Source: JABDJX01 sp039942715 (GTDB taxonomy: Bacteria; Pseudomonadota; Alphaproteobacteria; Rhodobacterales; Rhodobacteraceae). From it: DNA of 64,000 nucleotides. Numbering within the stretch: position 1 is the first letter of the stretch; each line of letters begins with the position of its first letter. Positions 7,977 through 16,337 of this stretch are shown piece after piece. The translations under genes were made by a program, and so were the position numbers. The notes below the pieces were generated by a model, which saw only the letters and a list, made by a program, of their open reading frames with translations, was not told the DNA's origin and ran no database searches. Location of the stretch: the NCBI GenBank assembly GCA_039942715.1, contig JBDVBY010000006.1:186001-250000 (forward strand), given 5' to 3'.

Positions 7977-9174
7977 CCGCTTGTTTGACGTGGTATTTCG
8001 CCTCTTTCCAAATCTCGCGCTCCATGATGTCCGCCAAAATATCCACCGCTTTGATCACATCGCCTTCGTCCAGATAAAGCGGTGTAAAGCCAAAGCGCAT
8101 GATGTTGGGCGCACGAAAATCACCAATCACACCGCATTCGATCAACGCCTGCATGACCGCATAGCCATCCTCAAAAGCAAACGACACCTGAGATCCACGC
8201 TGCGCCGGATCGCGCGGACTGGCCAGTGTCAGCGCAGGGCATCGCGCCTCAACCTTGGCGATAAACGTCTCGCAGAGCGCTACGGACGCTGCGCGCAAGT
8301 CAGCCATGTCAACGCCCTCCCAAACATCAAGCGCTGCTTCTAATGCACTGGTTTGTATCACAGATGGCGTTCCAACACGCATCCGCCCTATGCTTGGCGC
8401 GGGGCGATACCCGGTTTCAAACGCAAAGGGCGCGTCATGTCCCAACCATCCGGCAAGCGCGGGCTTAATCTCGTCTACTAAGTCAGGGCGAACGTAAATA
8501 AACGCGGGCGCACCCGGCCCCCCGTTCAGATATTTGTACGTACAGCCCACCGCAAATTCGCAGTTCGATCCAGCAATATCCAACTCAAGCGCCCCCGCGC
8601 TATGGGCCAGATCCCAAAGCATCACAGCACCCATCTCATGCGCGCGCCGCGTGATCGCTTCCATATCGTGCATCCGCCCCGTGCGGTAATCGACCTGTGT
8701 GAGCATTACCACGGCAACGCTTTCATCAATCGCCTCAAACACACTATCGGGATCAGCAAGCCGCAACTCGTGCCCCTTGCCAATCGTATCAATCAGCCCT
8801 TCAGCCATATAAAGATCGGTCGGAAAATTGCCGTTATCCGAGAGAATAACTTTGCGCCCCGGGCGCATCTGAAGACCTGCTGCCAGCGCTTGAAACACCT
8901 TGATCGTAAGAGTGTCGCCTATGACAACACTGCCCGCAGGCGCGCCGATCAACCCCGCTACTTTGTCTCCCACACGCTCGGGCTGCTCCATCCATTTCGC
9001 GGTGTTCCACCCCCGGATCAGTTCTTTGCCCCACTCGTCTTTCGTCACCTCTGCAATTCGCTCCGGCACCGCTTTGGGCAACACACCCAACGAATTGCCA
9101 TCAAGATAGATCACACCTTCGGGAAGATCGAAAAGCTCTTTGCGTGGCAGCAAAACACCCATGTTAAAGTCCAC
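7969..9174 (-). CDS. kynU: Kynureninase KynU
   Basis: PLP enzyme that splits L-kynurenine into anthranilate and alanine. About 400 residues, full length. YLDGNSLG near residue 23 and GNFPTD near residue 115 are substrate and cofactor contacts. DLAHSAG carries the Asp that grips the pyridine nitrogen. CTYKYLNGGPGAP carries the PLP lysine (K214 counting from GTG 9174). The start is uncertain. GTG 9174 overlaps kynA by 11 bp. ATG 9162 follows the kynA stop after one base and is equally plausible. It forms an operon with kynA. A kynurenine formamidase gene is not adjacent. Confidence 0.94.
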   Translation of the reverse strand: MDFNMGVLLPRKELFDLPEGVIYLDGNSLGVLPKAVPERIAEVTKDEWGKELIRGWNTAKWMEQPERVGDKVAGLIGAPAGSVVIGDTLTIKVFQALAAGLQMRPGRKVILSDNGNFPTDLYMAEGLIDTIGKGHELRLADPDSVFEAIDESVAVVMLTQVDYRTGRMHDMEAITRRAHEMGAVMLWDLAHSAGALELDIAGSNCEFAVGCTYKYLNGGPGAPAFIYVRPDLVDEIKPALAGWLGHDAPFAFETGYRPAPSIGRMRVGTPSVIQTSALEAALDVWEGVDMADLRAASVALCETFIAKVEARCPALTLASPRDPAQRGSQVSFAFEDGYAVMQALIECGVIGDFRAPNIMRFGFTPLYLDEGDVIKAVDILADIMEREIWKEAKYHVKQAVT

Positions 9175-9997
9175 TTCTCATGTGCCAAAGTTCGGGGAAA
9201 AGCTCAGTTTCCAGCATCTTACGCAGGTATTTGACACCGCTCGTCCCACCTGTGCCGCGCTTAAACCCAATCACACGCTCTACCGTTGTGACGTGATTAA
9301 ACCGCCAACGGCGAAAGTAATCCTCAAGGTCCATCAGCTTTTCAGCCAACTCATAAAGCACCCAATGCTTTTGCGGTGCGCCGTAAATCTGCGCCCAAGC
9401 CTGCGAGATGGCCTCAACAGGCTGGTGCGGCGAATCCATCCGATAAGCCTCAGACGGAAACGTCACCTCAAGTTCGGCCTCCAACGCCCTAAGCGCCACA
9501 TGATAGAGCGACGGACGCTCCAACTCGCGCACCAACATTGCATGCAATTCGGGGCGGTGTTCGTGCACCTTCAACATGGCCTGATTGCGATTACCCACCA
9601 TGTATTCAATCAGCCGATACTGGTGCGATTGAAATCCAGAAGATGCCCCAAGGCTTTCACGAAACGCTGTGTAATCGCTTGGCGTCATCGTGCGTAAAAC
9701 ATCCCATGCATTGTTCAGTTGCTCAAAAATCCGCGCCACTCGGGCCAACATTTTAAACGCCTGCGCATAAGCACCACTGCCCACATGACCGCGTGCGGCG
9801 TCCAGTTCATGCAGGATCAGCCGCATCCACAATTCTGAAGTTTGATGCTGAATGATAAACAGCATCTCATCATGGGCATCGGACAACGGCGTTTGTGCTG
9901 CCAGCATCTGATCCATGCCAAGATAATCACCGTAACACATGTCGCTTTTAAACGACATCTGCGCACCGTCTGTCTCAGGATCAAAGGCGTCACTCAT
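9164..9997 (-). CDS. kynA: Tryptophan 2,3-dioxygenase KynA
   Basis: Haem dioxygenase that opens the indole ring of L-tryptophan to N-formylkynurenine, the first step of the kynurenine pathway. The frame is open back to 10111, but I start at ATG 9997 (MSDAFDPETDG). This gives 277 residues, the normal bacterial length, and the extra 38 codons only mirror a pseudogene on the other strand. FIIQHQTSELW (residues 48-58) lines the substrate pocket. RWRFNHVTTVERVIGFK contains the proximal haem histidine (H235). GGTSGVKYL near the end is the conserved substrate loop. It is the first gene of the kynA-kynU operon. Confidence 0.94.
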   Translation of the reverse strand: MSDAFDPETDGAQMSFKSDMCYGDYLGMDQMLAAQTPLSDAHDEMLFIIQHQTSELWMRLILHELDAARGHVGSGAYAQAFKMLARVARIFEQLNNAWDVLRTMTPSDYTAFRESLGASSGFQSHQYRLIEYMVGNRNQAMLKVHEHRPELHAMLVRELERPSLYHVALRALEAELEVTFPSEAYRMDSPHQPVEAISQAWAQIYGAPQKHWVLYELAEKLMDLEDYFRRWRFNHVTTVERVIGFKRGTGGTSGVKYLRKMLETELFPELWHMRSGL

Positions 9998-10021
9998 CGG
10001 GCAAACCTTGCTTTTGCGTGT

Positions 10022-10420
10022 CGACATACGCTTCGTATCCCGCCATGGAGCGCGCGGGAAGAGCCTTTGGAAATCGCCGATGAGCGCGCCCGACTTGCCG
10101 CGCGCTGTCATGGATCACGCAGATGTGTGGCTTGCCAACTTTTGGTCGATGGCGCACAGACCCGCGTCATTGATTTTGACGACTGCGGCTGGGGCTGGGG
10201 CTGGGGCTGGTTCATGTATGACTTTACCGCCGCGATCAACTTTATCGAAAACGATCCGCGCATCGCTGATCTAAAGGCCGCATGGCTTTGCTTGCGTGGA
10301 TCGGCAGTCACATCGAGGCGCCCGAACCTCAAGCGCTTGCCCCCGGCTTTGCCGCTACAACCGCACGACTTAGTGAAACCTATCTCAGCACCTTCGAATA
10401 CCCCCTTTTCGCGCAGCCAT
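10022..10420 (+). pseudogene. Decayed aminoglycoside/homoserine-kinase-type phosphotransferase (APH fold)
   Basis: Pieces of one APH-family C-terminal half are scattered over all three forward frames. EEPLEIADERARLAA is in one frame. LPRAVMDHADVWLANF, the HxD...N catalytic loop, is in a second. LVDGAQTRVIDFDDCG...FMYDFTAAINFIENDPRIADLKAAW, the metal-binding DFDD segment, is back in the first. LLAWIGSHIEAPEPQALAPGF, the usual tail, is in the third. At least two frameshifts and one internal deletion of perhaps 20-30 codons explain this. The N-terminal lobe is missing. A four-copy GGCTGG repeat sits right after DFDDCG. The remnant ends just before the alpha-glucosidase start. Confidence 0.8.
10187..10210 (+). 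repeat. Hexanucleotide microsatellite (GGCTGG)x4
   Basis: Four perfect tandem copies of GGCTGG inside the phosphotransferase remnant. In its frame they encode Gly-Trp four times, where intact relatives have a single short Gly-Phe/Trp stretch. It most likely expanded by slippage after selection on the gene was lost. Confidence 0.85.
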
Positions 10421-10461
10421 TCTTTGCTAGCCTGCACATTCAAGTGCGAACGGGAGAGAAC

Positions 10462-12099
10462 ATGAACGAGTGGTGGCGCGACGCGGTGATCTATCAGATT
10501 TATCCGCGCTCCTATCAGGATGACAGCGGCGATGGCATCGGCGATCTGCGAGGCATTACACGACGTTTGCCCCACGTGGCTGATCTGGGCGCGGATTGCA
10601 TCTGGATCTCGCCAATCTTTGCCTCACCGCAAAAGGACATGGGTTATGACGTCTCGGATTATACCGCAATTGACCCGCTCTTCGGTACGCTCGAGGATTT
10701 CGATGCGTTGATCGAAACCGCGCACGATCTGGGTCTAAAGGTGATCGTCGATCAGGTGCTCTCTCACACCTCAGACCAACACGACTGGTTCAAAGAAAGT
10801 CGTCTTAGTCGCGACAACCCGAAAGCCGATTGGTATGTTTGGGCCGATCCGCTACCCGATGGCTCACCACCGACAAACTGGCACAGCCATTTTGGCGGCC
10901 CGGCTTGGGAATTTGATCCCCAGCGTGGGCAATACTACCTGCACAACTTCCTAGGCTCGCAGCCTGACCTCAATTTTCACAACCCCGATGTGACCGATGC
11001 CATTTTGGAAACCTGCAAGTTTTGGCTGGATCGCGGTCTTGACGGATTCCGCCTTGATACGGTGAACTACTATTTCCACGACCAAAAACTGCGTTCCAAC
11101 CCGCCTGCCCAAGCCGCAGGACGGCAGGTGATGGCGACTGACCTTTACGGCATGCAACGCAACATTTACAACAAAACCCGCCCTGAAAATCTGGATTTTC
11201 TTGAGCGTATCCGAGCTCTTACCGACCAATACAAAGATATCATGATGGTTGGCGAAGTGGGCGAAATGGGCCACCGCTCGATCGAGATTATGGGCGAATA
11301 CACCGCTGGTACTTCGCGACTCCACATGGCCTATAGCTTTGCGATGCTGGGCCCTGATTTCACTGCCGAGCACTTTCAAAACTGCATCCAAGGTTTTCAA
11401 CGCGGCGCACCCGATGGGCACCCCTATTGGAGCTTTTCGAACCACGACGTGCCACGTCAAGTGACCCGCTGGGCCGAACATAGCGTAAGCGAGGACGCCA
11501 TGGCGCGGTTCTGCTGTGCGATGCTGATGTCTTTTGAGGGTACCATCGGGATCTACCAGGGCGAGGAGCTTGGGCAGACTGAGACCGAGCTTGTATTCGA
11601 AGAACTGACCGACCCGCCTGCGATCCGCTTTTGGCCCGCAGTGAAAGGGCGCGATGGCTGCCGCACGCCGATGGTCTGGGAAAAAGAAACGCCAAACGCA
11701 GGATTTTCGACGGCCAAACCGTGGCTGCCGGTTAAGGCGCCCCAAGCCGCAAAAGCCGTCGATCAGCAAACCGATGATGGCATCTTTGCGTTTTACAAAG
11801 AAACCATCGCCTTTCGCAAATCAAGCGAAGCACTCAGCCGGGGCAAGACCGAATTTCTGACGCTACCCGAGCCGATCCTTGCCTTTCACCGCAAGACGGA
11901 CTCCGATTGCGTCACATGCGTTTTCAATCTCTCGGCCAAGCCCATCACACTTCAAGTGAACGGCACAGGCGAGATCGTCGGCCCGCACGCCGCAATCCTT
12001 GAAGGCCTAGCACTCGCCCTGCCCGGTAATGGCTTTGCCTACATCAAAAACGATGGGACTCTAAATCTCGAGTTCGCGGAGCATTTGTCCGGCGTCTAG
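10462..12099 (+). CDS. GH13 alpha-glucosidase (oligo-1,6-/maltodextrin glucosidase type)
   Basis: Cytosolic glycoside hydrolase releasing glucose from alpha-linked oligosaccharides. The frame is open back to 10282, but that part belongs to the pseudogene. ATG 10462 follows a GGGAGAG ribosome site and gives MNEWWRDAVIYQIYPRSYQD, the classic family start, with 545 residues. GFRLDT holds the nucleophile D199, MVGEVGE the acid/base E265 and SFSNHDVPR the third carboxylate D329. The gene faces the glycogen operon and overlaps the glgP stop by four bases. It probably trims maltodextrins left by glycogen breakdown. Confidence 0.92.
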   Translation: MNEWWRDAVIYQIYPRSYQDDSGDGIGDLRGITRRLPHVADLGADCIWISPIFASPQKDMGYDVSDYTAIDPLFGTLEDFDALIETAHDLGLKVIVDQVLSHTSDQHDWFKESRLSRDNPKADWYVWADPLPDGSPPTNWHSHFGGPAWEFDPQRGQYYLHNFLGSQPDLNFHNPDVTDAILETCKFWLDRGLDGFRLDTVNYYFHDQKLRSNPPAQAAGRQVMATDLYGMQRNIYNKTRPENLDFLERIRALTDQYKDIMMVGEVGEMGHRSIEIMGEYTAGTSRLHMAYSFAMLGPDFTAEHFQNCIQGFQRGAPDGHPYWSFSNHDVPRQVTRWAEHSVSEDAMARFCCAMLMSFEGTIGIYQGEELGQTETELVFEELTDPPAIRFWPAVKGRDGCRTPMVWEKETPNAGFSTAKPWLPVKAPQAAKAVDQQTDDGIFAFYKETIAFRKSSEALSRGKTEFLTLPEPILAFHRKTDSDCVTCVFNLSAKPITLQVNGTGEIVGPHAAILEGLALALPGNGFAYIKNDGTLNLEFAEHLSGV

Positions 12100-14486
12100 T
12101 TTCTAAGCAGGCTTTCGGCGCCCCAGACTTCAGCCATATAGCTTTTGATTGTGCGGTCTGACGAAAAGAAGCCTGCGCCCGCGATATTGCGCACAACAAG
12201 TGCGTCCCAGCGCGCGGTGTCGCGATAGGCCGTATCGACCTCGGCCTGACAGGCGACATAAGCGTCAAAATCAGACGCCACCAAGAACGGATCGTGGTTC
12301 CACGTTTGATCCACAAGCCCATGATAGCGCTTGGGTTCTTTCGGGCTGAATGTGCCATCCGAGATCAGTTGCAACACGCCTTGCAGGGTTTCGCTGGCCA
12401 AAACAGCTTCGCGTGCATGATTGGGATTGCGGTACCGTTCTTGAACCTCATGAGCTTGCATCCCGAAGAGGAAAAAGTTCTCTGCCCCGACGTGTTCGCG
12501 AATTTCAACATTGGCCCCATCCAGCGTGCCAATGGTCAGCGCGCCGTTCATGGTAAACTTCATGTTGCCAGTGCCGGACGCCTCTTTCCCAGCCGTCGAA
12601 ATCTGTTCCGACAAATCCGCCGCCGGGATCAGCCGTTGCGCCATAGAGACGTTGTAGTTCGCCGGATAGACAACCTTAAGACGGTCACCGACGATGGGAT
12701 CTTTATTAACAACCTCAGCCACATCATTGATAAGACGAATAATATCCTTGGCCACAAAATAACCGGGCGCAGCTTTCCCACCAAAGATTTTCACCCTTGG
12801 AGTCCAGTCGGCCTTTGGGTTTTCGCGGATTGCTTTCCAGCGCGCAATTGTCTCATAGATGTTCAAAAGCTGGCGTTTGTATTCATGGATGCGCTTGATC
12901 TGCACATCAAACATCGCATCCGGGCTCACACGGATACCCATTTGCGTGTGCACCCAATCCGCAAACGCCACCTTATTTGCGCGCTTGGTTTCGCGGATTG
13001 CCTTTAGAACACCCGTATCGTTTTCAACCGATTTCAGGCCTGCCAAACGGTCCAGATCGGTTTCCCAACCGGGGCCTACTGCCTCGCTGATAACGTTTGC
13101 AAGACCAGGATTGGACAGCTTGAGCCAGCGCCGCGGTGTCACGCCATTTGTCTGATTGAGGATACGATCCGGGTAAAGCCGGTTCAAATCGGCAAAAACC
13201 GTGTCGCACATAAGGTCTGTGTGAAGCGCGGAAACGCCGTTCACGTGGCGCGCCATCACAAAAGCCAACGTGCCCATATGCACCTGATCATCATGGACAA
13301 TTTGCAGATGCGGCAGACACTTTGTGGCCGTGTGATGCTCTTCGTCGATCTTGCTGATAATCTGCATGTGACGCGGCAAAACCCGCCCCATTAGCCATGT
13401 CGACCACCGCTCAAGAGCTTCGGGCAAAAGCGTGTGGTTGGTGTAATTCAGACACTTGGACGCGATGTCTTTGGCTTGCGTCCAATCAAGCCCCTGCTCA
13501 TCGACTAAAAGGCGGATCAACTCAGGCCCGGCAAGGGCTGGATGTGTATCGTTCATCTGGATCGCGACTTTTTCGGGCAAGAGTGCCAGATCGTCGTGTT
13601 CAGACAGGAATCGGCGCAAAATGTCTTGAAGAGCTGCAGAGGTGAGGAAAAACTCCTGTTTCAGGCGTAGTTCCTTGCCGCTGTCGGTCGTGTCTTCGGG
13701 GTAAAGGACACGGCTCAGCGTACGCGCCAAAGCCTCAGGCGCAGCAGCAGCGGTATGATCGCCCGAATTAAACCGTTCCAGATCAAAAAGCTCTGTGGGT
13801 TGAGCGCCCCAAAGCCGTAGCGTATTGGCCCAGACACCCTGCCAACCAACAACTGGCGTGTCATAGGCGCGGGCAAGAACGGTTTCGCCGGGATGCCACA
13901 CGCCAGAGGCGTCAATCAGGCCTTTGTACGGGATCGTATAGCTTGCTTCGGGGCGTTCGAACTCCCAAGGATGGGTCTGGTTGAGCCAATCTTCGGGCGT
14001 TTCAACCTGTCGTCCGCCCTCAAAACGCTGGCGAAAAAGACCGTGTTCATAACGGATACCATAGCCAAAAGCAGGACAGCCAAGCGTCGACATCGATTCA
14101 AGAAAGCACGCAGCAAGGCGACCTAGACCGCCGTTGCCAAGGGCCGCGTCAGGTTCGTTTTCAACCACGTCGGTGAGCGAAATGCCATCTTCGTTGAGCA
14201 CCTCTTCGATCTGCTCGTGCAAACCAAGATTAATCACTGCATCCTCAAGGATACGCCCAATCAGAAACTCAAGTGACAGATAATATACGCGTTTTCCGGC
14301 TTCCTCATAGGTGCGCCGGGTCGCGGCAAACCACGGGTCAACGATCAGATCCCGTACCGTATAGCTGACAGCCATGCGCCAATCATAGGTGCTGGCATGC
14401 GCCTTATCTTTACCGATTGTATAGGTTAGATGACGGTCGATCCTGTTGCGCAGATCGTCTGCCGGCACTTTAGTCCATGCGTTCAT
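12096..14486 (-). CDS. glgP: Glycogen phosphorylase GlgP
   Basis: PLP enzyme that releases glucose 1-phosphate from the non-reducing ends of glycogen. 796 residues, full length. DAALGNGGLGRLAACFLES, GYGIRYEHGLF and QMNDTHPALAGPE lie in the N-domain. The PLP lysine is in EASGTGNMKFTMNG near residue 650, followed by GTLDGANVEI. It is the last gene of the leftward glycogen run, 219 bp after the pgm stop, so it may have its own promoter in that gap. Its end overlaps the convergent glucosidase by four bases. Confidence 0.96.
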   Translation of the reverse strand: MNAWTKVPADDLRNRIDRHLTYTIGKDKAHASTYDWRMAVSYTVRDLIVDPWFAATRRTYEEAGKRVYYLSLEFLIGRILEDAVINLGLHEQIEEVLNEDGISLTDVVENEPDAALGNGGLGRLAACFLESMSTLGCPAFGYGIRYEHGLFRQRFEGGRQVETPEDWLNQTHPWEFERPEASYTIPYKGLIDASGVWHPGETVLARAYDTPVVGWQGVWANTLRLWGAQPTELFDLERFNSGDHTAAAAPEALARTLSRVLYPEDTTDSGKELRLKQEFFLTSAALQDILRRFLSEHDDLALLPEKVAIQMNDTHPALAGPELIRLLVDEQGLDWTQAKDIASKCLNYTNHTLLPEALERWSTWLMGRVLPRHMQIISKIDEEHHTATKCLPHLQIVHDDQVHMGTLAFVMARHVNGVSALHTDLMCDTVFADLNRLYPDRILNQTNGVTPRRWLKLSNPGLANVISEAVGPGWETDLDRLAGLKSVENDTGVLKAIRETKRANKVAFADWVHTQMGIRVSPDAMFDVQIKRIHEYKRQLLNIYETIARWKAIRENPKADWTPRVKIFGGKAAPGYFVAKDIIRLINDVAEVVNKDPIVGDRLKVVYPANYNVSMAQRLIPAADLSEQISTAGKEASGTGNMKFTMNGALTIGTLDGANVEIREHVGAENFFLFGMQAHEVQERYRNPNHAREAVLASETLQGVLQLISDGTFSPKEPKRYHGLVDQTWNHDPFLVASDFDAYVACQAEVDTAYRDTARWDALVVRNIAGAGFFSSDRTIKSYMAEVWGAESLLRN

Positions 14487-14705
14487 TGCGGGTCTTTCTT
14501 ACGCTAAATCACTCAGTAAACAGGCCCATCGGGCGTACTAGTCCAGCGATGGGGTTTGGCACGAAAACACCTGATTGAAAAGGCAAGCAATCCGCCATGT
14601 ATCCATTCACCGCGTGGCTGTCCTTATTATGCCTCGCAAATGGCTCTGCTTAAGACGATTTGTTGGGGCTCCACCTGGGGCGGCAGCACCGAATACCAAG
14701 TAAAA

Positions 14706-16337
14706 TCAGGTGATTACGTTTGGTTCGTTGCGCCCTGTTTTTGCTTGCAGGTCTGAAAGAGACAAAGCTGCCGAAATAATCGGCGCCAGTGCGTCATCTG
14801 GTTTCATGCCAAGCCGCGCTGGATCCGTTTCCAATCGTTCAAAATAGACGCGGATTGTTGCGCCCACAGTCCCAGTTCCCGACAGTCGAAATACGGCGCG
14901 CGCGCCGCCCTCAAACCCAATGCGGATGCCCTGGCCAGCGGAGTGGCTGCCGTCTATCGGATCATCGTAAGAAAACTCGTCAGCAAAGGCGATTTTGAGA
15001 CCTTCAAGTTGCGTCCCTGGAAGGCTTGGCAGAGCGTCGCGCAACCCGTCCATAACGCTTCCGGCTTTGGCTGCATCGACGTCTTCATAATCGTGGCGCG
15101 AGTAATAACAGCGCCCATATTCGCCCCAAAGATCGCTCATCAACGCAGAGACTGACTGTTTGGTTTCCGCCAGAATATTGAGCCACAAAAGCACCGCCCA
15201 AAGCCCGTCTTTTTCGCGCACATGATTGGATCCGGTGCCCGCACTCTCTTCGCCGCAAAGAGTCGCCTTGCCAGCATCAAGCAAATTACCGAAGAATTTC
15301 CAGCCTGTAGGCGTTTCATAACAGGAAATGCCCATTTTCTCTGCAACGCGGTCCACAGCGCCCGATGTCGGCATCGAGCGCGCAACACCTGCCAAACCAC
15401 CCTTGTAGCCTGGCGCCAGGTGCGCTTTGGCCGCGAGCAGAGCAAGGCTGTCAGAGGGTGTCACGTAAGCACCCTTGCCAACGATCATATTACGGTCGCC
15501 GTCGCCGTCAGAGGCCGCGCCAAAGTCAGGGGCATTCTCTGCGTACATCTCGTCCATCAGCGGTTTGGCCCAGATAGGGTTAGGATCTGGATGGCCTTTG
15601 CCAAAATCGGGGCTTGGGATGCCATTGATTACTGTGCCCTTGGGAGCGCCAAGGCGGTCTTCCAAAATGGCATGCGCATAGGGGCCTGTGACCGCATGCA
15701 TGGCGTCAAACCGCATCGTGAAACCGGATTGGAACAGCGCGGCGATCTTGTCGAAATCAAACAGCGTTTCCATCAGCGCGGCATAGTCTTCAACGGGATC
15801 AACAATCTCTACCGTTAGATCACCAAGCTGGCTTTCGCCAATCGTGCCAAGGTCAGCGTCCGTGGCCGTCAAAATTTTATATTCCGAAATATCGACCGTG
15901 CGCGCGAAAATCTTATCGGTCACGGTTTCAGTGGCTGGCCCCCCATTGGGACCGTTGTATTTCAAGCCGAAGTCAGCGTCCGGGCCTCCGGGGTTGTGGC
16001 TCGCCGACAGGATCAGCCCGCCGTTTGCACCGCGTTTGCGGATCAGATGCGAGGCCGCAGGCGTTGACAAAATACCACCCTGCCCAACGATACAGCGCGC
16101 AGCCCCATTCGCGGCCGCCATGCGCAAAATCACTTGAATCGCACGGTCGTTGAAATAGCGCCCGTCCCCGCCAACAACCAAAGTGGCCCCGACCACGCCG
16201 CCAATGCCATCGAATGTCGCCTGGACATAATTCTCAAGGAAATGAGGCCCTTGGAAGACGGATGTTTTCTTGCGCAAGCCGCTTGTGCCGGGCTTTTGCC
16301 CTGCGATCGGTTGGGTTTGGATTGTTTCAATGCTCAT
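14706..16337 (-). CDS. pgm: Alpha-D-glucose phosphate-specific phosphoglucomutase Pgm
   Basis: Interconverts glucose 1-phosphate and glucose 6-phosphate, linking glycogen to glycolysis. 543 residues. ILSASHNPGG carries the phospho-serine (S113). SDGDGDRNMIVG binds the metal. GEESAGTGSNHVREKDGLWA contacts the sugar and RLSGTGTVGATIRVY binds the substrate phosphate. ATG 16337 follows the glgX TAG stop directly. The GGAGAG ribosome site lies inside the end of glgX, so the two are closely coupled. Confidence 0.96.
   Translation of the reverse strand: MSIETIQTQPIAGQKPGTSGLRKKTSVFQGPHFLENYVQATFDGIGGVVGATLVVGGDGRYFNDRAIQVILRMAAANGAARCIVGQGGILSTPAASHLIRKRGANGGLILSASHNPGGPDADFGLKYNGPNGGPATETVTDKIFARTVDISEYKILTATDADLGTIGESQLGDLTVEIVDPVEDYAALMETLFDFDKIAALFQSGFTMRFDAMHAVTGPYAHAILEDRLGAPKGTVINGIPSPDFGKGHPDPNPIWAKPLMDEMYAENAPDFGAASDGDGDRNMIVGKGAYVTPSDSLALLAAKAHLAPGYKGGLAGVARSMPTSGAVDRVAEKMGISCYETPTGWKFFGNLLDAGKATLCGEESAGTGSNHVREKDGLWAVLLWLNILAETKQSVSALMSDLWGEYGRCYYSRHDYEDVDAAKAGSVMDGLRDALPSLPGTQLEGLKIAFADEFSYDDPIDGSHSAGQGIRIGFEGGARAVFRLSGTGTVGATIRVYFERLETDPARLGMKPDDALAPIISAALSLSDLQAKTGRNEPNVIT

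Noticed and set aside
9998..10111. 38-codon N-terminal extension of kynA
   Set aside because: Normal KynA begins at 9997; the extension mirrors the phosphotransferase pseudogene on the other strand.
10282..10461. 60-codon N-terminal extension of the alpha-glucosidase
   Set aside because: The family start MNEWWRDAVIYQIYPRS is at 10462 with a good ribosome site; the extension encodes the APH tail of the pseudogene.
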